64,000 bases of DNA from Rossellomorea aquimaris TF-12 (GCF_001648555.1 NZ_LQXM01000030.1:548388-612387); one strand, 5' to 3'. Positions 26,922 through 37,194 are shown, counted from the stretch's first letter. Numbers and translations are program-made. Notes: generated by a model from the letters alone, not told the origin.

Positions 26922-28352
26922 TTAGCGTTTTTGGATTTCTTGTAGTAGTAATTTGTTTACTAGTGGTGGATTTGCTTGTCCTTTTGTTGCTTTCATGATT
27001 TGACCTACAAGGAAGCCAATCGCACGATCTTTACCATTTTTGTAATCCTCAATAGATTGTGGATTCGCATCAAGGGTTTCCGTAACGATTTTCAATAAAG
27101 CACCTTCGTCAGAGATTTGAACAAGTCCTTTATCTTTAACGATTTGTTCAGGATCCCCACCGTTTTCAACTAACTCTTTGAACACTTTTTTGGCAATCTT
27201 AGATGAAATCGTTCCTTTTTCAATCAATCCGATCATACCTGCAAGTCCTGTTGGTGTCAGTGCTATCTCATCAAGCTCTTTTTGTTGAGCATTGAGGTAA
27301 GCAGATACTTCACCCATTAACCAGTTAGATGCCTGCTTCGGATCTGCTCCAGCTTCTACTGTTTCCTGGAAGAAATCAGACATTTCTTTCGTTAATGTTA
27401 GAACCATGGCATCATAGGCAGGTAAACCTAATTCTTCTACATAACGCTTCTTCAAGACATCTGGAAGATCAGGGATTTCGGCACGTATGCGATCCATCCA
27501 CTCTTGGTCGATGTGTAAATGCAGTAGATCAGGCTCTGGGAAGTAACGATAATCATCGGATCCTTCTTTTACACGCATAAGTAACGTCTTCCCCGTTGAT
27601 TCATCATAACGACGAGTCTCTTGTTGGATGATACCGCCTGAAAAAAGAACCTTTTCTTGACGAACAACTTCATGCTCTAATCCTTTTTTAACAAAGTTAA
27701 AAGAGTTAAGGTTTTTAAGCTCTGCTTTCGTTCCAAATTGCTCTTGGCCAATTGGACGAAGGGAAATATTCGCATCACAACGCAGAGACCCTTCTTCCAT
27801 CTTACAATCAGAAACACCTGTATATTGAATGATTGATTTTAATTTTTCAAGATACGCATACGCCTCTTCTGGAGTACGGATATCCGGCTCAGATACAATC
27901 TCAATTAATGGAGTACCTTGACGATTATAATCGACTAAAGAATAACCATCATCTGAGTGAGTAAGCTTCCCGGCATCTTCCTCTAAATGTAGACGAGTGA
28001 TACCAATACGCTTCTTCTCACCATTGACTTCAATTTCAATCCAGCCGTTTTCACCGATTGGCTTGTCAAATTGAGAAATTTGATACGCCTTCGGATTATC
28101 CGGATAAAAATAGTTTTTACGGTCAAATTTCGTGTCTCTGGTGATTTCACAATTTAATGCCATAGCTGCTTTCATTCCAAATTCGATAGCACGTTTGTTT
28201 ACTACAGGAAGAACACCTGGATATCCAAGGTCAATCACGTTTGTATTTGTGTTCGGCTCTGCACCAAAATGGTTCGGTGCAGGGGAGAACATTTTACTAT
28301 CTGTTTTCAATTCTGCATGGACTTCAAGTCCGATTACCGTTTCAAAGTTCAT
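26922..28352 (-). CDS. gatB: aspartyl/glutamyl-tRNA amidotransferase subunit B
   Basis: 476 residues from the ATG at 28352, the same length as B. subtilis GatB; an in-frame GTG at 28361 lies inside the GGGGTG ribosome box and is rejected. Diagnostic stretches: [44 protein letters not shown] and EPDLLHL; a C-terminal YqeY-like helical domain ends the protein. GatB is the kinase subunit that phosphorylates Glu or Asp on mischarged tRNA and passes it to the ammonia released by GatA. Last gene of gatCAB, 12 bases after gatA. Confidence 0.96.
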   Translation of the reverse strand: MNFETVIGLEVHAELKTDSKMFSPAPNHFGAEPNTNTNVIDLGYPGVLPVVNKRAIEFGMKAAMALNCEITRDTKFDRKNYFYPDNPKAYQISQFDKPIGENGWIEIEVNGEKKRIGITRLHLEEDAGKLTHSDDGYSLVDYNRQGTPLIEIVSEPDIRTPEEAYAYLEKLKSIIQYTGVSDCKMEEGSLRCDANISLRPIGQEQFGTKAELKNLNSFNFVKKGLEHEVVRQEKVLFSGGIIQQETRRYDESTGKTLLMRVKEGSDDYRYFPEPDLLHLHIDQEWMDRIRAEIPDLPDVLKKRYVEELGLPAYDAMVLTLTKEMSDFFQETVEAGADPKQASNWLMGEVSAYLNAQQKELDEIALTPTGLAGMIGLIEKGTISSKIAKKVFKELVENGGDPEQIVKDKGLVQISDEGALLKIVTETLDANPQSIEDYKNGKDRAIGFLVGQIMKATKGQANPPLVNKLLLQEIQKR

Positions 28353-28364
28353 TGATTTCACCCC

Positions 28365-29825
28365 TTACAATTGTGGTCTTTGTTTATGGAAGTTTGTTGC
28401 TTGCTCGTAAGCATGAGCAACTTTATAGATTGTACTTTCGTCAAAGTGCTTCCCAATGATTTGCAATCCGAGTGGTAACCCTGTTGAAGAGAATCCACAT
28501 GGTATAGAGATTCCCGGTACACCCGCAAGGTTTACTGGAATTGTTAAAATATCATTTGCATACATCGTTAATGGATCATCAATTTTTTCCCCAATTTTAA
28601 AGGCTGGAGTAGGTGTTGTTGGTCCAAGAATCACATCATACTTCTCAAATACATCTTCAAAATCTTTCTTGATAAGAGTACGAGCTTGCTGAGCCTTCTT
28701 GTAATAAGCATCATAATACCCGGAGCTTAAGGCAAACGTTCCTAGCATAATACGACGCTTCACCTCGTCACCAAACCCTTCTGCACGAGTCTTCTTGTAT
28801 AAATCAAGAAGATTATCAGCGTTTGGTGTACGGTATCCGTATCGAACACCATCGAAGCGCGCAAGGTTTGCAGAAGCTTCAGAGGAAGCTAATAAATAGT
28901 AGGTTGATACACCGTATTTAGAGTGAGGCAGAGATACTTCTTCCCAAGATGCTCCAAGGCCTTCTAAAACTTTCAGTGAAGCCATAACTGCTTGACGAGC
29001 TTCTTCTCCAACACCTTCACCAAGATATTCCTTTGGCACAGCGATTTTTAGCCCTTTAATATCCCCAGTCAATGCTTCAGCATAATTAGGTACATCTACA
29101 TTTGCTGAAGTAGAGTCGTTCGGATCAAGACCTGCAATGGCTTGTAATAGATAAGCATTATCCTCTACATTACGAGTAATCGGTCCAATTTGATCAAGGG
29201 ATGAGGCAAAGGCAACCAGTCCAAAACGTGAAACACGTCCGTATGTTGGCTTTAATCCGACTGTACCTGTGAAGGCTGCCGGTTGACGGATGGAACCACC
29301 CGTATCAGAACCTAGTGAAAATGGAACTTCTCCCGCTGCAACGGCTGCTGCTGAACCACCTGAAGATCCTCCTGGAACTGTTTCTAGATTCCACGGATTA
29401 CTTGTTTTTTGGAAGCCTGAGTTCTCAGTAGATGAACCCATAGCAAACTCATCCATGTTTAATTTACCTATGGTAATCGTGTCTGCACTATGTAATTTAT
29501 TGATAACCGTAGCATCATAGATTGGGTTGAAGTTTTCAAGGATTTTACTGGCACATGTTGTACGAAGACCTTTTGTGACAATGTTATCCTTAATTCCGAT
29601 CGGCATTCCAAAAAGCAAACCTTTGCTTTCATCAGTACCTAGTTTAGCGTCCATTTCCTTTGCTTTACTGCGTGCATTCTCTTCATCTAATGTAAGGAAT
29701 GCCTTCACTTTATCTTCGACTGAACCGATACGTTTGTATGATTCGTCTACCAGGTCTGAAACAGAAACTTCTTTTTTATGTAAAAGTTGGTGAAGCTCTG
29801 ATAATTTATGGTCAAATAATGACAT
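28365..29825 (-). CDS. gatA: aspartyl/glutamyl-tRNA amidotransferase subunit A
   Basis: 486 residues of the amidase signature family. The Ser-cisSer-Lys triad is complete and numbered as in well-studied GatA proteins: Lys79 in GIKDNI, Ser154 in PGGSSGGS and Ser178 in SDTGGSIR. It hydrolyses glutamine to supply ammonia for Gln-tRNA formation. Bacillus lacks glutaminyl-tRNA synthetase, so the enzyme is essential. Between gatC and gatB with 12-base gaps. A GGAGG box precedes ATG 29825. Confidence 0.97.
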   Translation of the reverse strand: MSLFDHKLSELHQLLHKKEVSVSDLVDESYKRIGSVEDKVKAFLTLDEENARSKAKEMDAKLGTDESKGLLFGMPIGIKDNIVTKGLRTTCASKILENFNPIYDATVINKLHSADTITIGKLNMDEFAMGSSTENSGFQKTSNPWNLETVPGGSSGGSAAAVAAGEVPFSLGSDTGGSIRQPAAFTGTVGLKPTYGRVSRFGLVAFASSLDQIGPITRNVEDNAYLLQAIAGLDPNDSTSANVDVPNYAEALTGDIKGLKIAVPKEYLGEGVGEEARQAVMASLKVLEGLGASWEEVSLPHSKYGVSTYYLLASSEASANLARFDGVRYGYRTPNADNLLDLYKKTRAEGFGDEVKRRIMLGTFALSSGYYDAYYKKAQQARTLIKKDFEDVFEKYDVILGPTTPTPAFKIGEKIDDPLTMYANDILTIPVNLAGVPGISIPCGFSSTGLPLGLQIIGKHFDESTIYKVAHAYEQATNFHKQRPQL

Positions 29826-29837
29826 GTATTTCCCTCC

Positions 29838-30128
29838 TTAATCCAAGATTGATGGAACACGTACTTGTCCATCCTGTTTATCTGGTGCGTTCTTTAATAC
29901 TTCTTCACGTGGTAATCCGTCAACAGGCTTGTCTTCACGCATGACATTTTTCATGTCTAAGACATGGCTTGTTGCTTCTACGTTATCTGTATCTAATTCA
30001 TTTAGCTGCTCGGCAAACCCGATAATCGCATCTAATTGACTTGTAAATTTTTTCGCTTCGTCCTCTGTGATGGCTAGTCGCGCAAGGTGGGCAACATGCT
30101 TCACTTGCTCTTCAGAAATTCTAGACAT
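29838..30128 (-). CDS. gatC: aspartyl/glutamyl-tRNA amidotransferase subunit C
   Basis: 96 residues, the same as B. subtilis, when started at the ATG at 30128, which follows GGAGG by 8 bases; an earlier in-frame ATG overlaps that box. [19 protein letters not shown] and [16 protein letters not shown] are typical. GatC stabilises the A/B interface of the complex. First gene of the operon. Confidence 0.95.
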   Translation of the reverse strand: MSRISEEQVKHVAHLARLAITEDEAKKFTSQLDAIIGFAEQLNELDTDNVEATSHVLDMKNVMREDKPVDGLPREEVLKNAPDKQDGQVRVPSILD

Positions 30129-30520
30129 CTTCTTCACCTCCATATATGTTCGAACACTTACAATACTAATGATAATACCAAATTTCGCTTGATTAAAGCA
30201 ACTATACCGTCAGGGAACATACGTCCTCGGCACATGTCGACTCGTTTTATTTTATCATGAAACCGTAAAGAGGATGGTGGTTTTATGATGATAGGCTTTC
30301 ATTTCCTGTTTTTGTTCATTTTGTTTCTATTTAAGTTACATTTCCATTTAGCATTCTCTCAGACAGCTCATTATCAGAAATGGCACATGTATTTTTATTA
30401 TTAGACTCTTTTCCCAAAGGTTGTTGTTTTAGTCCATCATTTCTGCCGATGGCTCTGTCAAACGAAAGGAAAAAAAGGATTTATCTTTCATACCTCGAAT
30501 TTGTTGGTTGAGGTGATGAC
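30129..30520. other. intergenic region between gatC and the cupin gene
   Basis: Must contain the gatCAB promoter on the minus strand and the cupin promoter on the plus strand; neither is clear enough to place. It holds a solo left end of the dispersed element at 30411-30462. Confidence 0.45.
30411..30462 (+). repeat. solo left end of the MITE-like element
   Basis: CTTTTCCCAAAGGTTGTTG then ATTTCTGCCGATGGCTCTGT and CAA. This matches the left arm of the copy at 1551-1605; no core or right end follows. Confidence 0.55.
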
Positions 30521-30901
30521 ATGAAAATATTTAGCTTTTTTCAGGACGACGGTAAGGTAATCGATAAATTTGACAGTAGCGGGGTTAAGATCCATCCTTT
30601 GCTTAGACCCAAAGATCCCTTTCAAATTGGATATTTTTATTTAGAAGAAAATAGTGTCCTCGGTATGCATCCAGCCATGTGCGACCAACTGCTGATGGTG
30701 ACTAGTGGTCAAGGGTGGGTTCGTATAGAAGGGGAAGAAAAGATCATAGTAAAGCCTGGGATGGCAGTGTTCTGGGAGAAAGGGGAAATGCATGAATCGG
30801 GCTCTAGTGAGGGAATGACAGCCATTGTAGCGGAAGGGGAAAAACTGGATCCACATCAGTATCTACCTTTTTTAATGACAGGATACGAGGCGAAATCTTG
30901 A
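30521..30901 (+). CDS. single-domain cupin protein
   Basis: 126 residues forming one cupin barrel: LGMHPAMCDQLLMVTSGQGWVRIEGEE is motif 1, and PGMAVFWEKGEMHESGS is motif 2. The metal-binding His of motif 1 is partly altered (HPAMCDQ), while Glu and His in motif 2 are kept. Such proteins may bind small ligands or metal. GAGGTGAT precedes the ATG. Monocistronic, with no clear functional context. Confidence 0.75.
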   Translation: MKIFSFFQDDGKVIDKFDSSGVKIHPLLRPKDPFQIGYFYLEENSVLGMHPAMCDQLLMVTSGQGWVRIEGEEKIIVKPGMAVFWEKGEMHESGSSEGMTAIVAEGEKLDPHQYLPFLMTGYEAKS

Positions 30902-30984
30902 GAGTTTTTTTACTTCGGTGTTAGCGGTGAAGGAGTGTTTACACTTCTTCACCTTACCTTTTATGCCCCGTTTTCCAGTAAAAA

Positions 30985-31434
30985 TCAGAATAGCTTATTT
31001 TTAATCTTCGAAAGGATATTCTTTTTAGGCTCTTGCTTTGTTTTCTTTTCCACAACTTTCTCGCTCTTCTTTTTCACATAAATCTCTTCTTTATCGATGG
31101 CGTAGTCATAAGCTAAAACGAGTCCAATTTCCGTTTCAATTTCCTTATTCGTTACCATGGAGAACGATACATGATAGTTATCTGCCAACTTAATGTATTT
31201 AGAAAGATATGAATAGCTCATATTTCCGTTAAGCAAAAGCTTGGCATTTGGGTTGTTCTTCAAGCTTTCTTGAACTTCCTTGTACGTTCCTTTTTCCATT
31301 ACCTGACTTTGGGTTAACGCAACCACAATGCGCTCCCGTAAACTCCCGAGGAACTTTCTTCTTTCATCAGGCTTTGTTTGCTTTTGGCCGTAAATTCCAT
31401 TTTCCAAATAATCATCAATCGTTGGTTTACTCAA
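30985..31434 (-). CDS. yueI: YueI family protein
   Basis: 149 residues of the YueI (DUF1694) family. ERRKFLGSLRERIVVALTQSQVM near the start, then AKLLLNGNMSYSYLSKYIKLA and TEIGLVLAYDYAIDKEEIYV, are the family core. A basic, Lys-rich tail follows (EKKTKQEPKKNILSKIKNKLF). Cytosolic, function unknown, widespread in Bacillales. Confidence 0.85.
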   Translation of the reverse strand: MSKPTIDDYLENGIYGQKQTKPDERRKFLGSLRERIVVALTQSQVMEKGTYKEVQESLKNNPNAKLLLNGNMSYSYLSKYIKLADNYHVSFSMVTNKEIETEIGLVLAYDYAIDKEEIYVKKKSEKVVEKKTKQEPKKNILSKIKNKLF

Positions 31435-31580
31435 AACCTTCGCACCTCCAAGATGATCTCTATAAAGTTTCTCTTACACTATATGATTACATATGTTCCT
31501 TTGGTTCATCCATTCTTATTTTCTCGTATTGGTATGCTTTGAGGCAACTAAAAGAGTCTTGAAATTCTTTAAAAGTCAAA

Positions 31581-31625
31581 GAGGTGCGTTCCTCAAGGTA
31601 TACAAACCTTCGAGGGACGCACCTC
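31581..31625 (-). terminator. terminator-like hairpin of aceA built from the GGGACGCACC motif
   Basis: GAGGTGCGTTCCTCAAGG (31581-31598) pairs with CCTTCGAGGGACGCACCTC (31607-31625) with one small mismatch. It lies 27 bases after the aceA stop; on the minus strand it is followed by TTTGACTTTT. Confidence 0.75.
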
Positions 31626-31651
31626 ATTTTGATTAACATTTGTATCTAGTA

Positions 31652-32932
31652 TTAGAATTGCGCTGCTTCAGTTGAACCTTTAAGCGCAGTTGTGGAGGAT
31701 GTTCCACCTGAAATCACCATGGACACTTCGTCAAAGTAGCCTGTTCCTACTTCACGTTGATGTCTAGTTGCAGAGTAACCGTGCTTTTCACTAGCAAATT
31801 CCGCTTCTTGCAGTTGAGAATAAGCAGCCATTCCACTTTCTTTATATCCTCTAGCAAGTTCAAACATACTATGGTTTAGTGCATGGAAGCCAGCAAGAGT
31901 TACGAACTGGAATTTATACCCCATCTTCCCTAACTCCACTTGGAATTTTGCGATTGTTTCATCGTCTAACTTCTTTTTCCAGTTAAAGGATGGAGAACAG
32001 TTATAAGCTAATAACTTTCCAGGGTGCTCTTTATGGATCGCCTCAGCGAATTGACGAGCTTCCTCCAGACTTGGTTCTGAAGTTTCACACCAAACAAGAT
32101 CCGCATAAGGAGCATACGCTAAGCCTCTTGCAATCGCTTGATCCAGTCCTGCTTTTGTACGGAAGAAGCCTTCAGGCGTACGATCACCAGTTATGAATTG
32201 AGCATCATACGGATCTACATCACTCGTAATCAAATCGGCTGCGTTTGCATCGGTACGGGCAACAATCAGTGTCGGTACGCCCATCACATCTGCCGCAAGA
32301 CGAGCTGAGATCAAGTTCTTTACTGATGTTTGCGTTGGAAGCAGTACTTTCCCACCTAGATGACCACATTTCTTCTCTGAGGATAATTGGTCTTCAAAAT
32401 GGACAGCAGAAGCTCCTGCTTCGATCATGCCCTTCATGAGTTCAAACACGTTCAGTTGCCCGCCAAAGCCAGCTTCTGCATCAGCTACAATCGGAACGAA
32501 CCAATCGATTGACTCATCACCTTCTACATAATGAACTTGATCCGCACGTTGGAGCGCTTGATTGATTCTCTTCACAACAGAAGGAACCGAGTTCGCTGGA
32601 TATAAGCTTTGATCCGGATACATTTGACCCGCTAAGTTGGCATCTGCTGCAACCTGCCAACCACTTAAGTAAATGGCCTTTAATCCTGCTCGAACTTGCT
32701 GAACAGCCTGATTTCCTGTTAATGCTCCAAGAGCGTTAATGTAGTCTTCTTGATGCAGAAGTTTCCAAAGCTTTTCAGAACCAAGTCTCGCAAGGGTATG
32801 TTCAATATCAACTGATCCTCTTAAACGGATAACGTCTTCAGCAGAATATGGTCTCGTGACACCATTCCATCTGTTATCTAATTCCCAGCTTTCTTGTAGA
32901 GCCTTTACACGTTCGTTATTTGCTTTTACCAT
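31652..32932 (-). CDS. aceA: isocitrate lyase
   Basis: 426 residues, the normal short bacterial form. The active-site hexapeptide KKCGHLGG is present (about residues 187-194), with [10 protein letters not shown] (metal site) and [10 protein letters not shown]. It splits isocitrate into glyoxylate and succinate. It lies downstream of aceB on the same strand with a 165-bp gap that holds two copies of the GGGACGNACC motif family. A GGGAGAG box precedes the ATG. Confidence 0.96.
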   Translation of the reverse strand: MVKANNERVKALQESWELDNRWNGVTRPYSAEDVIRLRGSVDIEHTLARLGSEKLWKLLHQEDYINALGALTGNQAVQQVRAGLKAIYLSGWQVAADANLAGQMYPDQSLYPANSVPSVVKRINQALQRADQVHYVEGDESIDWFVPIVADAEAGFGGQLNVFELMKGMIEAGASAVHFEDQLSSEKKCGHLGGKVLLPTQTSVKNLISARLAADVMGVPTLIVARTDANAADLITSDVDPYDAQFITGDRTPEGFFRTKAGLDQAIARGLAYAPYADLVWCETSEPSLEEARQFAEAIHKEHPGKLLAYNCSPSFNWKKKLDDETIAKFQVELGKMGYKFQFVTLAGFHALNHSMFELARGYKESGMAAYSQLQEAEFASEKHGYSATRHQREVGTGYFDEVSMVISGGTSSTTALKGSTEAAQF

Positions 32933-33097
32933 TAAAAATCTCTCCCTTTTGTTTTATGGTTTTTAAAATGTGTTCTTGTATTTGATGAGGTGCGTCCCTC
33001 AACACGGTGCAGCAATAAAAAATTAAAGTAAAAAATCTTGATATATCTATCATTTATTTAGTTTGGTGTGTGCTTCTTGTTGTTGGCAGGTCCGTCC

Positions 33098-34690
33098 CTA
33101 GAGAATTTTGTATCCTGGGATGGTGAGGAATTCTGTGAAGTGATCGCTCTGGATGAGTTGGTCAAATAGTTGGACTGCTTCTGGGAATCGTCGTTCTGTA
33201 TAGAGTTTGTCTCCCACTTGTTTTTTGAGTTTTGTTAGTTCTTCTTGTTTTAGGATTTCGTATAGTTCGATGGTGATGTTACGACCATCATCAAGGACTC
33301 CTTTAGGATGGCGAATCCATTGCCAAAGTTGTGCTCTTGAAATTTCAGCAGTTGCCACATCTTCCATCAAATTGTGAATTGGCGCTGCCCCTTGCCCACT
33401 TAGCCACGAAGAGATATATTGTATTCCAACGTTAATGTTTAAGCGCATACCCTCTTCTGTAATCACTCCCTCTGGTACTTGAAGAAGTTCTTTCTCTGAG
33501 ACCTCAAGGTCGGTTAATTTCTTTTCATCGATTTGATTTGCACTTTTCATCTCTTGATCAAATACACCCATGGCAACAGGTACTAATCCCGGATGAGCTA
33601 CCCATGTTCCATCGTGGCCGTCTTTAGCTTCCCTTTCTTTATCTGCTTTAACTTTTCTAAAGGCATCTTCATTTTTCACTGGATCATTTTTTACCGGTAT
33701 CTGTGCTGCCATCCCCCCTATTGCAGGTGCTCCTCTTCTATGGCAGGTTTTAATTGTTAGTAAAGAATATGCTCTCATAAAAGGAGCTGTCATTGTGACA
33801 GTTGAGCGATCAGGTAAAATTACATCCGGCTGCTCTCTAAGCTTTTTAATGTAACTAAAAATGTAGTCCCATCTACCGCAATTAAGGCCAGCAGAATGCT
33901 CCTTTAGTTCATATAATATTTCATCCATTTCGAAAGCTGCTGATATCGTTTCGATTAAGACAGTTGCTTTAATCGTACCTTTTGGAATGCCGATGTATTT
34001 TTGAGCAAATAAGAAGATATCATTCCAAAGTCTAGCCTCTAAGTGGCTTTCCAGTTTAGGCAGATAAAAGTACGGCCCTTTATTGTTGGAGGTTAACTGA
34101 GAAGCATTATGGAAAAAGAATAACCCAAAATCAACTAAGCAAGCTGAAATTGATTTCCCATCAAGCTCTATATGTTTTTCCTCCAGGTGCAGCCCTCTTG
34201 GACGTACGATTAATACAGCATGCTCTTTGTTTAATTCATAACGTTTACCATTTGGATTCGTAAAATCTATCGTTCCATTGACAGCATCTCTAAGATTCAA
34301 CTGTCCCTCTATCACATTCGACCATGTAGGCGAAGTCGCATCCTCAATACACGCCATGAAACATTTAGCACCAGAATTCAGTGCATTAATGACCATCTTT
34401 CTATCGACAGGTCCTGTTATTTCTACCCTACGATCCTGCAAAGCTTTCGGAATGGGTTCTACCTTCCAATCACTTTGTCGAATCGACTTTGTTTCTGGTA
34501 GAAAGTGAGGAAGTTCACCTTTGTTAATCAGCTCTTGTTGTTTTTCTCTGTTGTGTAACAGTTCTTCTCTTCTGCTTCCAAATCGGCGCTCTAGCTGTTC
34601 TAAAAACTGCAATGCTTCAGGAGTTAATATTTCATCATAACCAGGTTTAATCTCCCCTCGCACCTTGATACCAACCATTTTTGTGGACAT
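33098..34690 (-). CDS. aceB: malate synthase A
   Basis: 530 residues of the malate synthase A type: LEDATSPTWSN near the N-terminal third, VLIETISAAFEMDEILYELKEHSAGLNCGRWDYIFSYIK in pieces around the catalytic Arg/Glu, and VAHPGLVPVA. It condenses glyoxylate with acetyl-CoA. With aceA it forms the glyoxylate bypass. B. subtilis 168 lacks this pathway, so the organism is metabolically closer to Bacillus species that grow on acetate or fatty acids. The TAG stop overlaps a copy of the AGGGACGGACCT motif. An inverted repeat lies upstream of the promoter region. Confidence 0.96.
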   Translation of the reverse strand: MSTKMVGIKVRGEIKPGYDEILTPEALQFLEQLERRFGSRREELLHNREKQQELINKGELPHFLPETKSIRQSDWKVEPIPKALQDRRVEITGPVDRKMVINALNSGAKCFMACIEDATSPTWSNVIEGQLNLRDAVNGTIDFTNPNGKRYELNKEHAVLIVRPRGLHLEEKHIELDGKSISACLVDFGLFFFHNASQLTSNNKGPYFYLPKLESHLEARLWNDIFLFAQKYIGIPKGTIKATVLIETISAAFEMDEILYELKEHSAGLNCGRWDYIFSYIKKLREQPDVILPDRSTVTMTAPFMRAYSLLTIKTCHRRGAPAIGGMAAQIPVKNDPVKNEDAFRKVKADKEREAKDGHDGTWVAHPGLVPVAMGVFDQEMKSANQIDEKKLTDLEVSEKELLQVPEGVITEEGMRLNINVGIQYISSWLSGQGAAPIHNLMEDVATAEISRAQLWQWIRHPKGVLDDGRNITIELYEILKQEELTKLKKQVGDKLYTERRFPEAVQLFDQLIQSDHFTEFLTIPGYKIL

Positions 34691-34733
34691 TGAACACCTT
34701 CACTCCTTAGAAGTATTAAACAAAAAGACTATT

Positions 34734-34773
34734 GTTATAATACAGATTTTTTAACCTGTTTGTATTATATAAC
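34734..34773. promoter_or_regulatory. operator-like inverted repeat and -10 box upstream of aceB
   Basis: GTTATAATACAG (34734-34745) and CTGTTTGTATTATATAAC (34756-34773) are near-complements. On the minus strand the second arm contains a TATAAT that could be the -10 of aceB; the dyad would overlap it. The layout suits a repressor of the glyoxylate bypass, identity unknown. Confidence 0.45.
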
Positions 34774-34837
34774 AGACTTCAAAAAGTTGGAACTGTTTTT
34801 TGAATATTTTCTTTCGACAAATTCTGCAAAACATAAA

Positions 34838-34872
34838 AAAGGTCCGTCCCTCATGAAGAGGGACGGACCTTT
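34838..34872 (-). terminator. hairpin of paired GGGACGGACC motifs after opuE
   Basis: AAAGGTCCGTCCCTC (34838-34852) and its exact complement (34858-34872), with a 5-base loop, 18 bases after the symporter stop. On the minus strand a T-run follows, so it can act as a terminator. Confidence 0.8.
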
Positions 34873-34889
34873 CGTTTTGGTAATTCTGA

Positions 34890-36398
34890 TTATTTTACAA
34901 TGTCATTTGCTACGGCTTTGTCGAAATCAGCTTGAACTTCGGCGCTTGGCTGAGGTCCAACTTTACTGAATACTACAATAGCAATAACAGCGAGGATAAA
35001 TCCAGGCACAATCTCATAAAGACTGAATGGAATGATTCCAGCGACAGTAAGCTGTTTCCATACAACAACGGTTACTGCACCTGTAATCATACCAGCAAGT
35101 GCTCCATTTCGTGTCATGCCTTTCCAGTATAGTGATAACAGGATGATTGGTCCGAATGCGGCACCGAATCCACCCCATGCATAACTTACTAGATCAAGGA
35201 TTTTTGTTCCTCCACCATTGGCAGGGTTTCCTTGAAGAGCCAGCATAATTGCGATGAAGGCAATTAGAAGTACTCCTAAACGACCAACCCATACAAGCTC
35301 TTTATCAGAAGCATTTTTACGGATAATCGCTTTATAGAAATCCTCTGCTAACGCACTTGAAGAAACAAGTAGCTGAGAGTCAATTGTACTCATAATCGCA
35401 GACAGAATCGCTGCTAGTAGGATACCTGATACCCATGGATTAAATAGAACATCTGTAAAGAAAATAAATACTTTTTCAGAGTTATCAACATCACCTGTAA
35501 TTAATGGTGCATCTGCGAAGTATGCAATACCCGTGAAACCGACGATTACGGCTCCAATCATGGCAATTGTCATCCACCCCATACCAATCCAGCGTGCCTT
35601 TGGTACATCTTTAGTAGACTTTAATGCCATAAAACGAGTAATGATGTGTGGCTGACCGAAGTAACCAAGTCCCCATGCTAATAACGAAACTACCCCAATT
35701 CCTGTCATTGTGTTCATTGTGTCAAGATTTGCTGGGTCTACGGAACGTACAGCATCAACCGTAGCTCCCCATCCACCTAATTCTGCAATCGCAACAATTG
35801 GTGTAATAATTAAAGCAAGGAACATTAGTATACCTTGTACAAAGTCAGTCCAACTAACTGCTAAAAACCCTCCAAGGAACGTGTACGAAATAATAACAAT
35901 GGCACCAATCCATAGTGCCTGATTGTATGACATTCCAAACGTTTCTTGGAACAATAACGCTCCACCTACAAGACCTGAAGATGTATAGAAGGTAAAGAAC
36001 ACTAAAATAATTACTGCTGAAATAACACGCAGCATACGAGAACCATCATTAAAACGGTTTTCAAAGAAATCCGGAACCGTAATGGAGTCGTTTGCAACCT
36101 CCGTGTATGAGCGTAGTCTAGAAGCAACGAATTTCCAGTTTAGATAAGCACCAACAATTAACCCTATACTTAACCAAATAGAACCTAAACCAATTGCATA
36201 AGCAAGTCCAGGCAGTCCAAGTAGTAACCATGAACTCATATCAGATGCACCAGCACTTAATGCTGCCACCCCTGGTCCTAAACTACGTCCTCCAAGAACG
36301 TAATCCGATAAGTTGCTTGTTAGTTTGTAAGAAATAATACCGATTGCTAGCATTCCAATTAAATAAATGATAAATGTGACTAAAGTAGCTATATCCAT
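34890..36398 (-). CDS. opuE: sodium/proline symporter (OpuE/PutP)
   Basis: 502 residues with about 13 hydrophobic segments of the sodium:solute symporter family. YVLGGRSLGPGVAALSAGASDMSSWLLLG is the PutP signature, with the sodium-site residues, and GWMTIAMIGAVIVGFTG follows. It takes up proline with Na+. In B. subtilis the gene at this locus is opuE, used in osmoprotection and driven by SigA and SigB. Here, similar promoters can be read upstream, which favours OpuE over a catabolic PutP; no put catabolic genes are adjacent. Confidence 0.88.
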   Translation of the reverse strand: MDIATLVTFIIYLIGMLAIGIISYKLTSNLSDYVLGGRSLGPGVAALSAGASDMSSWLLLGLPGLAYAIGLGSIWLSIGLIVGAYLNWKFVASRLRSYTEVANDSITVPDFFENRFNDGSRMLRVISAVIILVFFTFYTSSGLVGGALLFQETFGMSYNQALWIGAIVIISYTFLGGFLAVSWTDFVQGILMFLALIITPIVAIAELGGWGATVDAVRSVDPANLDTMNTMTGIGVVSLLAWGLGYFGQPHIITRFMALKSTKDVPKARWIGMGWMTIAMIGAVIVGFTGIAYFADAPLITGDVDNSEKVFIFFTDVLFNPWVSGILLAAILSAIMSTIDSQLLVSSSALAEDFYKAIIRKNASDKELVWVGRLGVLLIAFIAIMLALQGNPANGGGTKILDLVSYAWGGFGAAFGPIILLSLYWKGMTRNGALAGMITGAVTVVVWKQLTVAGIIPFSLYEIVPGFILAVIAIVVFSKVGPQPSAEVQADFDKAVANDIVK

Positions 36399-36508
36399 TG
36401 TGTAGTTTGCATTCTCCTTTCGATATAATTGTCTTCCGATCGTTAGGTGCTTAATCTAACTTTTGATCCATGCTAAAAGACCTTCTTATTTTCAATCCCA
36501 ACAGTTCT

Positions 36509-36534
36509 TTACCCCATGCATACAAATTGTAAAC
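36509..36534 (-). promoter_or_regulatory. SigB-type promoter of opuE
   Basis: On the minus strand: GTTTAC (36534-36529), a 14-bp spacer, GGGTAA (36514-36509), against consensus GTTTAA and GGGTAT. It lies about 110 bases before the start codon. Confidence 0.55.
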
Positions 36535-36604
36535 TTATTCACTCATTTTTGTTTGAAAAAGTTTTTTCTTGGAAGCGAATTTCCGCAACAAGTTCACAAC
36601 GTTA

Positions 36605-36633
36605 ATAATACTAACATACATTTACTTTGTTAA
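36605..36633 (-). promoter_or_regulatory. SigA-type promoter of opuE
   Basis: On the minus strand: TTAACA (36633-36628), a 17-bp spacer, TATTAT (36610-36605). Each hexamer matches five of six consensus positions. Confidence 0.55.
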
Positions 36634-36698
36634 CAGACAGAATTTTCTAAATTATTTAGCGTGTTTGGATAATTATTCACTTTAATTGTATATATTTT

Positions 36699-36712
36699 TA
36701 TGAAAGCGCTTT
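36699..36712. promoter_or_regulatory. possible cre (CcpA) site
   Basis: TGAAAGCGCTTTAT matches the cre pattern TGWAANCGNTNWCA except at the last two bases, with a perfect AAAGCGCTTT centre. It is about 70 bp upstream of the SigA-type opuE promoter. Weak evidence. Confidence 0.3.
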
Positions 36713-36856
36713 ATTGGCTATATCTATTCATAAAAATTTATAAAATTAAGTTACATTTTGTTCACTTTTCCCACAAAAATCCAAGTATTTCACTAACGTT
36801 AGCCCCTATATTTTGTGTCAAAAGACTTTACGATATACATTCTCTAGGCGAACAAA

Positions 36857-36884
36857 AAAAGACAGATATTCTCTTCTGTCTTTT
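36857..36884 (-). terminator. intrinsic terminator
   Basis: AAAAGACAGA (36857-36866) with its complement (36875-36884), abutting the stop of the small membrane-protein gene. Confidence 0.75.
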
Positions 36885-36885
36885 C

Positions 36886-37122
36886 TTATTTATTTATACT
36901 TTTATAGATAATGTAAGCAATAATATTTGCTGGAAGAAACAAGGGGTTCGATTGAGCATTGTAATGAAGAAATTGCTCTTGGGCTGACATTCTTTCATAA
37001 GTGTCTTCCTTTCTCTCCTCTTCCACTCTTTTAATATAACGATACTGTATGGGAACCATGATCATGGTTACGATGAATAGCATCAGTGCTATTATTAAAC
37101 CAAATAGATAATATCCATTCAT
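36886..37122 (-). CDS. small single-TM hypothetical protein
   Basis: 78 residues from ATG 37122 (82 if the ATG at 37134 is used; both have a plausible GAGG box). One strong N-terminal hydrophobic segment (YLFGLIIALMLFIVTMIMV), then a charged helix (YIKRVEEERKEDTYERM), then a second short hydrophobic stretch (FLPANIIAYIIY). No family recognised. It lies just upstream of the opuE control region, with terminators on both sides. Confidence 0.55.
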   Translation of the reverse strand: MNGYYLFGLIIALMLFIVTMIMVPIQYRYIKRVEEERKEDTYERMSAQEQFLHYNAQSNPLFLPANIIAYIIYKSINK

Positions 37123-37153
37123 ATTTACCTCCATTTTTGTGACCTCAATTTCA

Positions 37154-37189
37154 AAAAAACTAATCTACCCTGTTGTAGATTAGTTTTTT
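37154..37189. terminator. intrinsic terminator of camS
   Basis: Perfect 15-bp stem (37154-37168 with 37175-37189) with a 6-base loop, beginning 6 bases after the camS stop and T-rich on exit. Confidence 0.88.
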
Positions 37190-37194
37190 TATCT

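Larger units (their letters stand above)
36399..36885. other. intergenic regulatory region of opuE
   Basis: 487 bp without a supported gene. It holds two promoter-like elements reading toward opuE, a catabolite-response-like palindrome at 36699-36712, and the terminator at 36857-36884 of the small gene to its right. Confidence 0.55.

Noticed and set aside
36700..36987. Plus-strand frame of 95 codons in the opuE upstream region
   Set aside because: No ribosome site, runs through a terminator and into the small minus-strand gene, and has no family resemblance.
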